From assembly GCA_023053575.1 (NCBI GenBank), contig JAKZAP010000013.1:6024001-6088000 (forward strand): DNA of 64,000 nucleotides. The letters run 5' to 3'. The notes beneath the pieces are model-generated. The model was not told where the DNA came from, ran no database searches, and was given only the letters and a program-made list of their open reading frames with translations. Source of the stretch: Branchinecta lynchi (lineage: Eukaryota; Arthropoda; Branchiopoda; Anostraca; Branchinectidae). Both the position numbers and the translations under genes were made by a program. This document shows positions 34,259-47,144 of the stretch, piece by piece (positions within the stretch are counted from its first letter, which is position 1; every line of letters starts with the position of its first letter).

Positions 34259-35455
34259 TGTAGACAATAAAACAAAAAACAAAATAAAATTAAGGGGGGA
34301 CAATCTCGCAAACTTGTCTGTACAATTACCGTACTAACGTTTTCCCACGGATTCGGCACCAGGTTCCGTGGAAACTGCTATAATAACTGCTATGATTCAT
34401 ATTTGACAAATTCTTGCTTAAATATCTGATTTTATCAACTTCTTCTCTGAAAATTGATTGCAGTTAAAGCTGGTGCTGTGATTTCATTCGGGACACGGAT
34501 GCTGTTTTTGCTGTTCGATTGGGTCACAGTCAGCTTGGGCTGAAGAACTATCTATATCTGTACATTATCTATATAATATATATATTATCGCCGAGATTAC
34601 TGCGGCCTATCATCTGGCCATGACATATAATCGTCCTCTTCCTGGTATCTTAAACTTTACAAATAAAAGAACAATTCGCTACTCGCGAGGTCGTTCTTTT
34701 GTTATAAAAGGCATTGAAGATAAGAAAATAGTTTCTGTTTAGTACCATAGTCTGAAGTTTATTGGCGCTTGAGGCGTCTGCTGTACGGCCGTATTTGGCT
34801 TTTTTCAATTAATTATACGATAGGAAACAAAGAAGCTACCGGGCTTCGTCCCTCTGAAGCCTTTCAGTTGACCTTACACGGCCGGTCCGAAAGTACTTCT
34901 TACTATTTGTGTTCAGAAAGTTTGACAGTTTATTCCGACACAGTACAGAGCATCTTCGACAGCCTCCACGCAAATTTTGTCGTTGAGTCACCGCGACTCA
35001 TCTGACCGCAAATACTGAAAGATAGCCGACAAAACACTGAAAAACGACCGAGTAACAGAAGTACTAAACCAAATTAGCAGTGCGGCTTCCCTCAAATTAC
35101 AAAGACATTGCGGTTTTCTGCGTGGCAGCTAATAATCATTCCATGTAACAGAAGCCTCACCTAATTATCTTAAAGTGTAATCAAAATTTGATAACTCATT
35201 TAAGAAACGAAATTGGAAATTGTCGCTGGGAGACAAAGACGTGAGGAAGCAATAGGAGGTAATAAACCGAGACTTGTAGAAACGAAGTGTGATGCTGATT
35301 AGGATATTTAACTTGAGATTCTGGCCTGCGGTTTGGGCGAGGAGCTGGGATTTGGAGAGCACCCTAAACGCTCGGTTGCAGTGTCGGGTGTCATAGGGGA
35401 AGAAAAGGCAAATCGAATCAAAATCCGTTTAGCGTGCTCGTTGTTTGCTCGACAT
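34259..35455 (-). other. Gli intron 3 segment, no gene
   Basis: No exon is recognised. The plus frame 34769-35005 (78 residues) has no recognisable domain and is bounded by AT-rich sequence. I see nothing else. Confidence 0.4.
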
Positions 35456-35830
35456 TAAAGGATCCGTTGTGTATATAATGCCAATGCAACTTATTTCCGC
35501 AATTTCATTTGTTAATTCACAAGCCAGGAGACCCAAATTTCACATGGGACAATCTTAGCCCGAGAACGATAGCCTTTCTCACTAATGTTTGCACTGTGTA
35601 CATTCCCCATTTTCCTAGTGCATTATGCTCCCGACGAGTGTTCGTGTATCATGCTATTGATGCGTAGAACTGGTATCTGAATTATCCCGAGTTTCTGCTA
35701 GAAAGTGCATGGGCCTGGGAAAAGGCTTAAAACAGCCAACGCCGTGGATAATTTGTTAACAGCAGAGCCTAGTCTTACAGTATTCAAATAGTTTTGAATA
35801 CTGAAACATAAACAGTAAATAGGGCTAGGC
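35456..35830. repeat. AAAGGA(C/T)CCGT repeat, copy 1
   Basis: TTAAAGGATCCGTTGTGTAT, CAAGCCAGGAGACCCAAATT and GGGCCTGGGAAAAGGCTTAA match, in order, text at 51776-52320 (TTTAAAGGACCCGTCGTGTC, AAGCCCAGAGACCCAAATTT, GGGAAAAGGCTTAAAACAGC). It is an interspersed repeat of some 370-550 bases. Its outer boundary is uncertain. Confidence 0.6.
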
Positions 35831-36340
35831 GTGATTTAGGCGTAAACTAGTTGTGTTTTTGCACATACCATGTATTGCGACGACTGTATTTGTGTGTGAA
35901 GAAGCACTCTCAACCTGATGTTATCGCGAGGGGTGTAGTAGGCCGGACATAGATGGTAAATGTCCTTAGATACAGTCATAGTAACAATGGTGTCAGCCAT
36001 AAAATCAGGTTGAGAGTGCTTCTTCACACACAAATACAGTCGTAGTAATACATGGTGTCTGATACCACGGTCTAAACTCGTTTTTGCAGTTATAGTGGTA
36101 TCTGATACCACCGGTACAGAGGCGTTTTTGCTGTTATCGTGGTATCTGGCCAGTTATCGTGCTATCTGATATTCAGATACCACGGTCCGACCGTAGACTG
36201 ATCGTGGTATCTGAAAACGGGATGGATGACTTCGAAAAGCACAATTTCGGTAATTATCGTTTTTGCAGAGCAACCGTATATCATATACCATGATAACTGC
36301 AAAAACGACTAATTGCAGATCCAGCGGTGTATTTAGTGCC
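35831..36340. mobile_element. foldback element, GTGGTATCTGATACC family, copy 2, with nested 54-base palindrome
   Basis: Arms at about 35868-35922 and 36002-36056 are near-perfect inverted copies (ACTGTATTTGTGTGTGAAGA and TCTTCACACACAAATACAGT; AGCACTCTCAACCTGAT and ATCAGGTTGAGAGTGCT). To the right lie GATACCACGG, CGTTTTTGCAGTTATAGTGG and GGATGACTTCGAAAAGC, as in 32820-33242. Confidence 0.75.
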
Positions 36341-36565
36341 ATGTCGGCACTACGAGTTAGATCAATACTAATATCTATCTATTTATCTTCTAATACCCTT
36401 GCTCAGTTTCTATCTTCCCGCCTGGCAGGATTGGTGCGGTGATGATGGTGTTGATGAGATTTTACTTACGCAGTGGACAAGATAGAGAAATAGCGCAAAA
36501 CAAAGAAAGAAAAAAAAAATCTAGTGATGGTCCCGTATGCGCCTGCGTATATGGCAAGCGTAGGG

Positions 36566-36750
36566 GGGGGGGGGGGGGGGGGGGGGTACTGTGGGTTCGA
36601 CCCATCTTGATTGAGGTTTGTGTGCCTTGATTGTTGGAGGCTTTTTGCCTTCAGCGTATTTTTTCCTTTTTGTTCGTAGTGTATACAAAATGGTTTTGTT
36701 ATGCAGCAGCCACAGTTGTCTTTATTTTGAAATAAATAAATAAAAACTTA
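36566..36750 (+). repeat. poly-G tract and LINE-like 3' end with (AAAT)n
   Basis: A run of about 20 G at 36566-36586 is followed by GGTTTGTGTGCCTTGATTG, a T/C-rich UTR-like stretch and AATAAATAAATAAA at 36731-36745. Simple-repeat tails of this kind mark non-LTR 3' ends. No coding part remains. Confidence 0.45.
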
Positions 36751-36870
36751 CGCTGAGCTTATAACAACGGAGTAAACGCACAAGAGCAAAAACTTAGAGG
36801 CTCAGAAATTAAGGGGCAGAAAATTATTCGATACAAAAAATTCGGGTCAAGCAGAACCTGGATTTGATCA

Positions 36871-37134
<264 letters not shown>

Positions 37135-37421
37135 TTACTTTTGGTAATTAAGCTAAAGTTGCATACGATATTCTTGGTAGTTTGCGAATGTCGTTCTAAC
37201 GATAAGAGTGAGCCTGCGATTCCCATGCCGTAAGATAAAGGTCTAGCCTATAAAGCGATCTACAGCAAAAAGAACTACCGCTGAAACATGCTCTTTGAAC
37301 CCTTTTTTTATTCTTTAGCCTATATTTTTTTTTTACCCGTTGTATTTTTTGCCTTATTCCCGTTCTATACGATTTAGCACGGTGACTACGCTTCCACTTA
37401 TCCTCGGTGGCGGCAACGGTC

Positions 37422-37868
37422 TTAAAGGACACCTGAACAATGAAACCATACTTGAACATACCATGGAGAATGCATTTACAGACAAGGCCACGGAGAGCTT
37501 TCTTCTCCTGAGCGTGACGTTCTCAAAATAGGGATGTTTGTTTCTGGAGGTTTTCACATGCAGGCGTCAAGACAAAAGCGCAATTCATTCAAATCTTGTA
37601 CGGCGCTGGCCGGATCGTATTGGAATTTCTTCTAGATATACGTTTGGGCTTAACTGGTTAAAAACTATTCCAGAAGAAGGGTTGATTGGAGAGATTTGTT
37701 CTTTTCTAAAATTGTTCGGTACTGAAATAAGGACAGATGCAAAACGGAGAAAAAATCATAGCTTGGAAACACTATTTCGTATTTGGATTGGGTTTTCTGC
37801 AGGCAATGTTAACGGAAGTCTTACAGATAGGGATAATACTTGGTATTCTTCATTCAGGTGTCCTTTAA
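37422..37868. mobile_element. TTAA-flanked miniature element with AGGACACCTGAA ends
   Basis: The left end TTAAAGGACACCTGAA and the right end TTCAGGTGTCCTTTAA are a perfect 16-base inverted pair including the TTAA flank, spanning 447 bases. Plus frame 37538-37909 (123 residues) overlaps it and has no known domain. It is probably piggyBac-like and non-autonomous. It lies in Gli intron 2. Confidence 0.75.
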
Positions 37869-39230
37869 ACCCTTTTTTTATTATTATTTTGGCCGACCTA
37901 ACTAATTAGCGTCACCTATACTATCCTCTATCTGTACTTTTCATGTTTTCACAATTTTAACTCTTTTCTCTTACAATTATTTTCCCTTAACTTTTCAAAA
38001 CTAATTTCCCTTTTATTACATCAACTTTTCTGAAATCTTTTTCCTTTAATAACTCACAGAAAATTCAAGAATACAAGTGAAATATTTTTTAACGGCAGTT
38101 AATTTCGGAAAAATGCCAAGCCCAAAACATTTGAAATTATTTGAACAATTCATATTTAAAAACATTGGTTTTGTTTCTGGCTATTAAACAGTGAAATGTA
38201 AAGGAACTAAATTGATATTAGCAGCCAACTTTTTCAGCGTTGCAAACTTGTATCGACTTTAAATATGCTTCTTCTTCCATTGGGTTATTCTGTTCAGATT
38301 GAACGCCATCTACTGAGTGAAATTACACCCTGCTTAGCAAAAGATACAAAATTTGAAACAAGAAACTAAAGAAAATGTTTCCATATTTCAAAATGCAGCT
38401 AACATTTGATAAACTGGACGCGAATCTTGCTTTTTTGAAACTTCGCGAGAACAAAAAAGTTTTTGACTGAATGATCACCCGAAAATTTTGCCATCAAAAA
38501 TATGTCCACACTGACAAATAAAACAAATTTGCAACGGTCCAAACTGTCCCGTAACTGTTATTCAGTAAATTAATTAAAACCGCGCAACTTAAATTCCGCC
38601 ACTGCGTCGAAATCATGCGCGTCACCTCTTTTTTCGCCTAAGGGTTTCTGAGCCTTAAACCAAATTGTAATTACTTGTAAGAAGACATCAAAGGATTGCC
38701 TGCACACCAGGCGAGGCTTGCAAATGCTTAAAGTGTCACGAACCGAAAGCCATTGTCTTGCATCTCAACTAACTGTATTAACATAGCGATAAAAAATCGG
38801 AACACGAGCTCCATTGGTGGCCATTGGCCAATCGTCTCGGCTCGATCTTCAAACACGTGAAAAAAAAAAAAAAACTAAACTTGTTCAGTTGATCCTTCTG
38901 ATTTTCCGATTGTCTTTAAGCTCAATCAAGCACAGGAAATTTAAATGTCCATTCGTGTGGACCATAAAAACAGTTCTCACGACCGGTGAAGCCTATTCGT
39001 CACTCGAAGACACCGACCGATAACTTTTTGTAAGGGCGAATAACGATCCGAAAACTTGGGACGGAAACGATCGGTCAATGTAGAACAGGCCCACACAGTC
39101 TATAGTAATGAACAAAAAACATATTCCATTCTTTTCTTTATACGACTGAAATGGTAGTACTCCATAAAAAAGGGAAGTAGCCCTTATCATTTAATATGAG
39201 ACAGACAAGTAACACAAGCAGAGGAAATTT
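37869..39230 (-). other. Gli intron 2 segment, no gene
   Basis: AT-rich sequence with no exon, RNA or sharp repeat recognised. Short frames (38814-39023, 38993-39190) occur on both strands without domains. Confidence 0.45.
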
Positions 39231-40290
39231 TTTTTTTTAGAAAAACGATATTTTCGGGTGTTTTTTTTCATTGATCAGCTAGTTACCCCTTTAAGATGAT
39301 TATTCCTCGCACATCATCTTAGCGGGGTAGCTAGCTGATCAAGAAAAAATAATAAAAAAATCTCTTATTTGACAGTGGAAAACGGATAAGTCAGCGACAT
39401 TTTATTACAGCTATATTTCGGACTTTCTTGGCAAGGGTCCTCTTCAGGCTCAAGCTGAAAATGAACTTGTCATTTTTTCTATTTTGTTTGTAATGACTGA
39501 TCGGCTTGGCTTCAAACCTTACACAAGCAGAGGAAGCAGGGTTGGCCTGAACCTTCTAAAATAGCGAGGCCAGTTAACTCCAGGTTGGTTGATTTTATAA
39601 TTTTTGCAAAAGTCAGAATGTTTTCTAAATCCGAAGCGGCTCAAACTATCTTAAGGTACGTACTCATTGGGCAAACTTTCTCATTTTTTTCAACTACACT
39701 ACAAATTTCGGCCGGATCTTTTCAGACGACAATTTTCAAAAAGAATCTGCCTGTAGAGAACCTAGCTCCGAAAATTTTTGGCTCGAGATAAAATCAGAAA
39801 TTTCTGCCTGGAGCTAAGTGACTAGTGTAAGTATGGAGGAAGGGATCGACGAAGGTGAAGTAATGACACCTCACTGATTTCAGCATTTGCCGTATTTCAT
39901 TACTGTCGATGCGTACCATGCTCCCGACGATTTTTCCAAGAAGTTCACTCTCATCTGAAAAATCGACTGAGTAAGTTTTTCCGTGTTTCTGCTAGACGTC
40001 AACGGGCCTGGAGGTAGGCTTAAAACAGTAAAATGCATGGGTAGTGTGTTAAAGGCAGAGAAAGAATCCAAAGAATCCAACTGTTTCAGAGTATTGTAAT
40101 ATATATATTCCTTCAGCCCAACCTGACTGCGAATCATATTTGATAGTGCAAAACGGATACGTCAGCTGAATTTTATTAGAGCTATATTTCGGCCCTTCTT
40201 GGCAAGGATCCTCTTCAGGCTCAAAGCCACTGAAGTTGGAAAAACGAACTTTTGGATAAACGTGAAAAACCGTTTTGCACTACACAAAAA
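39231..40290. mobile_element. M-family and foldback fragments
   Basis: 39241-39350 is a foldback around TGATCAGCTAGTTACCCCTT and GGGGTAGCTAGCTGATCAAG. M-family bodies lie at 39365-39500 and 40111-40260, each with TTTGA(C/T)AGTG, AAAACGGATA(A/C)GTCAGC, TTTTATTA(C/G)AGCTATATTTC and GGCAAGG(G/A)TCCTCTTCAGGC. The right arm is truncated in both. The rest of the stretch shows no gene. Confidence 0.6.
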
Positions 40291-40799
40291 TGGAACATAA
40301 AACATTAAACAGTGCGAAGAGATTTTATTGCCGTTTCCACACCCCCACCGACGACTTCTGTGGTCACTGAAAATCTTTGTACAAAATCTTTTACAAAATC
40401 TTTGTGAATCATTTTACTTGAAATTTCCGTTTTTTCGCGCCAGATTCTCCTATGTTTGCCAGACAATATCTTTATTTCGTCTTGAGACGTGAACGAAGAG
40501 GCGGTGCCAAATCTGATTTCCTCCATCCACGCCTCTTTGCCCGCTACGATTTCTCAACATTGAACCAAGGCGCGCATTTGTTTCAAAATTTTCGCGAGAA
40601 AAACATTTTTGCGCGAAGCCCGGCCAGAATCGGCAAGCGCTAACAAGAGAATCACTTATTTGACGACGCAAGTACGAGTATTTTGAAAAACACTATTTCT
40701 GGAACATTTCATCGTAAAAAAAGCCATCTCTAGTGGTAGTTAGCTCATCCTATCCCACAGTTCAGATGTGTGGGGAGGGGTTAAATCTACAGTACTTAC

Positions 40800-40949
40800 C
40801 GTGCATCGATGCGGTTTTTCACCAGTGTGTCGACGCATATGAACCACGAGCATGTATTGAGCTTTGAAGGGCTTTTCTTCACGCGTGCACTCTTTCCATC
40901 GACAAACAAAGCTCTTCTTGTTTGCATGGATGTGATCATTGTTTATGTG
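40800..40949 (-). CDS. Gli exon: end of zinc finger 1, finger 2, start of finger 3
   Basis: 50 residues (visible 78-127), phase 0. The acceptor is TTCTTTTCAG|CACATA and the donor [28 protein letters not shown] completes finger 1. [20 protein letters not shown] then [15 protein letters not shown] is finger 2 with the GLI-specific insertion REEKPF. Fingers 1 and 2 are the protein-interaction pair in GLI1. Both exon ends fall inside fingers, at DELVK|HINN and HRCT|FEGC. Confidence 0.98.
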
Positions 40950-41059
40950 CTGAAAAGAAAACAAACTATTACACGTCAACACTTACGAATAGGCTGACAC
41001 AGCAAGGAAACATGGACTACGTGTGTATACATGCTCTTATTCTGCCAAATGACAAGACT

Positions 41060-41936
41060 GAAGAAACAAGACCTGGAAGCTCATATGGCACTTGCAAGGC
41101 TTGGCAAAAGGATTAAAGTAGGAATTTACCAATTTGTGGTTTTTTTGTGATCATTTGCAGGCAAAACCCCTGAGATAAGACTAATGGTGGACCTTGGAAA
41201 TCACGAGATGTGTCGCTCGGTAAAAAGTTTTTTTTTGTCTGGCTTTGGCTGTGATGATGCGCGCTAAGGGTGCTAGAAATTCATCTGTAATCAAAACGAT
41301 TCAGGCAAAAATGATCCTGGGCCCTTTGGGACCTTGAATATACATGGTCTGGTCAAAAGTATTTCTTTTACTCTTCGGTTAAGATGCGCGCTTTAAGGGT
41401 ACAGAAATTCATTTCTAAGCATAAACCTTGAAGCAAAGATGAGCATGGGCTCATGGAGAGCATGAAAATGTAGATTTTGCTTTAAAATATTTTTTGTACT
41501 TTGTGGTACAGTGAGTATGGTCGGATCTGGAAAGTGACAATTTCTAAGCCAATCTTGTCAAGGCTCTAATGTTCAAGCCAATTTTCGTCGTTTTAACACA
41601 TGAAGTACCTTAAACCGAGATCAGCGGAATTCCGCACCACCGTCCAACTGCCTTAATCCGGGCCGGTTCTATTACTGGTGTGTCTAGGACTTCCGTTTGT
41701 TTTGTTCTTCCCACCAAGTGTCATCCCAATCGCAACACTCTGAGCGTGTCAAAAAATTCCCTTTGAGGGACGCCCTTTGGCGTCTTCCCCATTAAAATTA
41801 TATATTTGGTTTTATTTGGTTTTCACCATGAGACCTCGTCTTGTGGGTCCTGGCTTGTCTACGTGGCTCCGTCAAGGGAGTCCTAGACAAGTCCCTTGTG
41901 TAAAGTGCCATCTATATTATCTTTAATCGATCTCAA
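41060..41936. repeat. diverged repeat beginning AGCTCATATGGCACTTG
   Basis: GAAACAAGACCTGGAAGCTC then ATATGGCACTTGC resembles the left end of the 61-63 kb array element. A direct pair of about 130 bases follows (GATGATGCGCGCTAAGGGTG at 41252, AAGATGCGCGCTTTAAGGGT at 41381; both with AGAAATTCAT). A small perfect hairpin GACGCC-CTTT-GGCGTC lies at about 41768-41783. It lies in Gli intron 1 and has no coding content. Confidence 0.5.
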
Positions 41937-42432
41937 GAAATAACTTTATCTACCAAATTTTCGGTTTTGGCCGGATTCCGGATGAACCACTTGTACGGCA
42001 AGAAAATAATGTTTAAAACTGGATTCAGTTTTTCTCTTTACCCCATTATCGAATATCCAGTCGACTTCAGAAACAACTTCTACCAAAATTCCAAACTTCT
42101 ACCAAATTTCTGATTTTTTGCCGGATTCCGGGTGAACTAATTGTCCGGCAGGAAAAAAGTTCAGATATGGATTCAGCATGCTTCATTGTCCCTGAATCGT
42201 CTACATAATTAGCTTCTTTTTTTTAAAGGTTGCCCCTTAATTTGGAACCCCTCCCCCATTCTTAGATGAAGGGCCACAGAGCCCAGCTACTAACTTGACC
42301 TGTACCTTGACCCAAAGCATCCTCACACTCAAAATACCTCAACCCCTTCGAGAGTTACCGTGTTGACAGACGGACAAACAACTTTGACGAGGTCGTAAGT
42401 ATCCCTCCACTTAAGTTTTTGAATCCCAAAAT
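41937..42432. mobile_element. GGGATCCC-family copy, truncated
   Basis: Two to three core units (TTTTCGGTTTTGGCCGGATTCC, CTTGTACGGCAAGAAAATAA) are followed by CCCCTCCCCCATTCTTAGAT, GTTGACAGACGGACAAAC and the degenerate end TTTTTGAATCCCAAAAT. It is older or more diverged than the other copies. Confidence 0.7.
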
Positions 42433-42936
42433 TACATTCAACCAATCAGTCAGAAAGCTCTCTCGGGAGCCCACGTGTGGAAACGCAGTAATGGAGCTCC
42501 AAAGCCGCGTCTTCATTCCCCATATACGAAACAACGCCACACACATCAAAGACGGGACACGATGCCATTTACGTACAGATTGCTGTCTGATCTAGCAGGT
42601 CTTTCGTTTTACTGCCACTACAAGTCAGTTTAATCGAGACAGTGTTAATTTCACTGATAGAAGCACACGATACCCGAGAAAAACCGATCAGCAATCTAAA
42701 AGGTTTTAGTGATTTCTGTACAGTACCTGTTTCTTTGCATAATCAGTACTATTTCGGATAAGGATTGCTATTACCCATTACCGACGCTTCGAGTAAACAG
42801 ATTTATTGGTATCGTTAACTGCACTGGGATGATCGAACGTGGTCTGTAACTCCAGTTCTGGTGTACTCGAACTCTGCCATCCCTTTTTCGACAATTCGAT
42901 TCAGTTTTTCTCCGGTTGAAACCCTGAATGGGATCC

Positions 42937-44030
42937 GTGATGGGATCCCAAAAATGTAATATTGGATAAATACTCTTTGAGCCCAAGCTGAGTTTGAAAC
43001 ATTTGTTCAAACAATGTTTACAACGAATATACGTCAGCTACGATTCTTCATCAATATTAATATATTATATTATTACTGCTGATAATATTTGATCCAGACA
43101 ATCGAGTCTTTGAGAGGTCCAATCTTCGCCAGACTCCTTGAGCACTTTACAAATAAAATTTAAAACAGATTAAGGCAAATGGTAATCATCTGAGAAGACA
43201 AAGTTCAAATACGGAATCAGCAGGTGTATTTACCCCTATAGCCTGCGTCATACCTACTTTGACGAAAGTTCCTGCCTTACTTCTGCCAAATTTCCGGTTT
43301 CAGCCGGATTCTGGGCCAACTATTTGTCTTACAAAAAACTAAAGTTCTAAAACGGATTCAGCGTATCTCCTTACCGCTGTGTCGAACCTCCAATCAACTT
43401 CAGATAAAACTTCATCCTTGCTTTAACCTTTAACAAATTTTCCGATTTCAGCCGGATTCGTGGCGAGCTGTGTGTTCAGGTAGAAAATGATTGTCATACG
43501 CAAATTCAGCATGTCTTCTTACCCGTAAATCGAACACCTAATGAAATTCATATAAAACTCTTACTTTTGACAAATTCTCCGGTTTTGGCCGGATTTCGGG
43601 CGATCTACTTGTCCGACGAAAAAATAATTTTCATATTCAGATTCAGCATATCTCCTTATCCCTAAATCGGACATCTAATCAATTTCAGATAAAACTTTAA
43701 TTTTAACAAACTTTCCGGATTTGGCCGGACTCCGGTAGAACTACTTGTCCGGCGAGAAAATGGTTTTCATGTTCAGCATGTCGGTTTCCCCCTTAATCGA
43801 CTATCACATTAAATTTTGGAAAATATATTTTGTTCACCCCTTAATTTGAAACTAAATATGCAGCTATCGGTCCCATCTATGAACTCGACCTTTCCCTTGA
43901 CTGGAAGAATCCTCACACCAAGTTCCATGAAAATATCTCATTCCCTTTGAGAGTTGTCGTGCTGACAGACGGACAGACAACTTTTGCGATGTCATAGGTA
44001 TCCCTCCACTTACGTTTTGGGATCCCAAAA
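42937..44030. mobile_element. GGGATCCC-family element with nested insertion
   Basis: The left end GATGGGATCCCAAAAATG is interrupted at about 42965-43085 by text containing GAGCCCAAGCTGAG and ACGAATATACGTCAGCT (M-family-like), after which AATATTTGATCCAGACAATC resumes the family sequence. About four core units follow, and the end is TTTTGGGATCCCAAAA (44015-44030). It lies in Gli intron 1. Confidence 0.75.
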
Positions 44031-47000
44031 AACTCGAACTAATGTAGTGGGGCTCTGTCGAAACAGGACTCAGATTTACCGACAAGGTCTTCTCCGACTA
44101 TAGGACAGGAGTGAAGCTGGATCACCTAAAATGCATGTCTTTCGCAGGAGCTGACAAACGACGAACGGACGAAGCAAAGGAAAACTGTTTTGGCTTTGAA
44201 AAAAGTGATATTTTGATCAGGGTAGACAAAGATGTACCATGGACCGAAGTTGCTAGGTCTGGGTCCTCTCCAATACTGGTCGCGGGAACACAACACCTGT
44301 CGGTTGTTTCCAGTTCAAAAGAAGAGCGGTAGAGAGGTTAGGTCCGAATTCTCTTGTGAGAACAATTGTCCGATTGTCCGTAATTTATACCGGCGTCACC
44401 GCCTTGGGCCGGGCATGGACAGTTGCAACAGCTTCTATCTTCATATGATGTAGTCCATTTGGTTTGTTTTGTGTATTTAGTGAATGTAAATCTAGTTTTT
44501 TTCTTCTTTCTTATACGTCATTTAACCCGCTTTTTGATCCTACAAATGGGAAATCAATACATCAGCTGAAAGCCAGGGCTTGGAGATGCAAGGAAGCCAA
44601 GTCAGCTATTAGTCTCGAGGTCCTGCTTCGTGTTGAACGATGGTGACCACTTGACCCTGAGCAAGAAAAGTTTTGCGATCAGTTCGAGGATCGACCTCAA
44701 CTAAACAGTGAGCGACGCCGTAGGGGGTAGGTGCACTGTAAAAAGTTTCTCCGAATAAGGATGCGGTATTTGCTACTGGGATTAATCTTATCTCTATTCG
44801 GATAAAATTAATCCGAACTAGGGCGAATCTTATCTTAATAAAGACAACATTAATTCCAGTAGCAAATACTGCAAGATTTTTTTTTACAGTGTGTTCAAGC
44901 TTGCAAAAGTTAAGTTGGCAGTCTTTCCATCTATGAATGGTTTAACTGACGGGTGAACAAAATGTCGGGAAAACGGGGCAAAGTAACGGATACTGGTAGG
45001 CGAACAAACGGGTTCCAGTTTCGTATTCATTGTTAAACCAACCTTTCAACGTTCAGAAGTCGGGACCTTGTTCTTCAATGAGATTCATATTTCATGTTCT
45101 TTGTTATTAGATACTGCAGGTTGCAAATTGCCCACTTCATCTGACGTGCCTGTGAGTCCGCAACCCCTCCTCAAGCGACCGAAGGTGCGATACCGTAACT
45201 CTGGCGTTAAAAAGTGGATATCCAGGTTTCAGTCGAAATTATTACCTCATTTTTAGATGGCGACAATCAATAGTACACGAAATTACGACTGCCGAAGTTT
45301 CGGAACTGACTGAGATAACCCATGTGAAGAAGAAATACTAAAAGAATGAGCAGTTCGAAGGACTGCAGTTCCAAGGACTTTACACTTGTAGACAAATCAT
45401 AGGGGCCCCCGTGTGGAAATAAATCTCCCGCCCCAAACCGACTCAGACAAAAAGAAACAGATTCCAATCCCAAGAAGAAATCTAAATTCCAGTCGATCCG
45501 AGGAAGAAACTAACCTAAAATCGGGTTGGAATTTCCTAGAAAATTTCTATACGGGGGACGCTCACGACGAAACAATGCACCTGTTATATTATACATTCCA
45601 AGGACCAAAATTACACTCCTCTAGGGGATGTTCGTAGTAATACAAATTGTAGGGGTACGTGAGGCGAAATTTAAACAGGAGGTAGATGATTTTCTGTGTT
45701 GTAGTATTATTGTGTTTGCGATGTGCATTGTATTATTGTGTTTGCAATATTTGTATGTGGTGCTTATAAGAATCTGTGCATGGCCCACCCATGGCTGATT
45801 AAACACTATTCTATTCTAGACTGATAAGATCACCATAAAATGCCGATGGGCAAAAGACTTAATCTTTTAGGGGTATTTTAGCTATGCGTCGCAGTATTAT
45901 CCATCGAAATTTAATCAACGAAAGAAAACGAGCAGCATTTTTATCCTCACAAAAATGTACTCGCTTTAACACGGAACAACTTTGAACAGAAAACCACCTC
46001 ATGCTTAAAAGACAAATAAAAAGAATGAGTCATGACTGCTGTGGTTGCCATTTATTTCAAAATTTCCAGCAATATGCCGAAACTTACAGTCCCAACTTAG
46101 CCCCTCCCCTTCTGGAAGTGCCATCTCTGCAAAAAACTACTACAAGCATTCTGGCATTTGATCAGCTTTTCGTCGGCTGTCCGACAGCAACTGACGACAC
46201 CAAGAGACAGGTGACAAAATTGGTGGTAATATTTCAAATCGCTAAAAAAACAGTTAACTAACACTTGAATGTTTGACCGAAAAATAGCCAATTAATCTGT
46301 CGGCATCGGGTTCAGTGGAAATACTATACAACGCAATCAACTTAACAGCTGTTCAGATTATCCTAGCTATCTTCGTCAGACCCAGATGGCTGCCGTAGAA
46401 GTAAAGAAGGTGTTTGTCTTCAAATGACACAGTAATTATTTAATCGAAGCCGGCATAAACGGAGGACGGTTTAATTAGCAGTCTGGGCAAAATTTATGTC
46501 AATTCTAGCTCTAATTTAATATGAAGAGAACAATTTCACGACAGGTTTCTGTATTAAAGATTACTCCGAGGTGATCTAATCGAAACTTCAAGATACGCCA
46601 TGATTACTATGCCAATATAAGACCTGATGATGTCTTAATCTTCAACCACAAGGTCCCAACTACGTGGCGACAAATTTCAAAAATACATTGGAAAAGTGGA
46701 GCTTCAGAAACCGGATACTAGAATCATCACCCTGAGAGTGTTAATTTAATTTAATTTCAAATAAATGCGGCACAACATTTCATGCGTGAGCAAATTAATT
46801 GGCAGTTATCTTTAGCCTACAACTAAAACATATACACAATTGTCATAGAATAAATGCAGTAATTCAGGTAAGGTCGTTATGATACAAGGTAAACTGAGGG
46901 ATAAAATATTATGGTACCTTTCGTTTTACAAGCGACAGGTGTGAGTTTTGCTAAAACTCACGTATGCGTATCTCGGTCGTAAATGCCGAAAATATCAATC

Positions 47001-47144
47001 AGTTTAAAGCAGGCGTGGACCGTCACCTGGCTGATATTAAATTTATTTTTTTGTACATATCGTCTTGAGAAATTTATAGAGGCGACAGCCTTTTTGGTGC
47101 AACTATATTGTTATTACGAATCATCTGACAGAAAAAATAATTCG
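44031..47144 (-). other. Gli intron 1 segment, no gene
   Basis: No exon is recognised. Short frames (44111-44453, 45068-45256, 46001-46261) lack domains. About 45650-45810 ends GCTTATAAGAATCTGTGCAT, GGCCCACCCATGG and ATTCTATTCTAG, a LINE-like 3' end related in inverse to 49405-49560. Confidence 0.45.
44734..44891. mobile_element. foldback with CACTGTAAAAA ends
   Basis: CACTGTAAAAAGTTTCTCC on the left and GATTTTTTTTTACAGTG on the right are inverted. Inner arms GTATTTGCTACTGGGATTAA and TTAATTCCAGTAGCAAATAC are inverted too. It is 158 bases, with no coding content, and related by its ends to 20585-20828. Confidence 0.75.

Noticed and set aside
37538..37909. 123-residue plus frame as a gene
   Set aside because: It is mostly inside the TTAA miniature element 37422-37868 and has no recognisable transposase motif.
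41768..41783. Histone-type 3' stem-loop (GACGCC-CTTT-GGCGTC)
   Set aside because: The stem sequence and loop do not match the histone consensus and there is no histone gene nearby.
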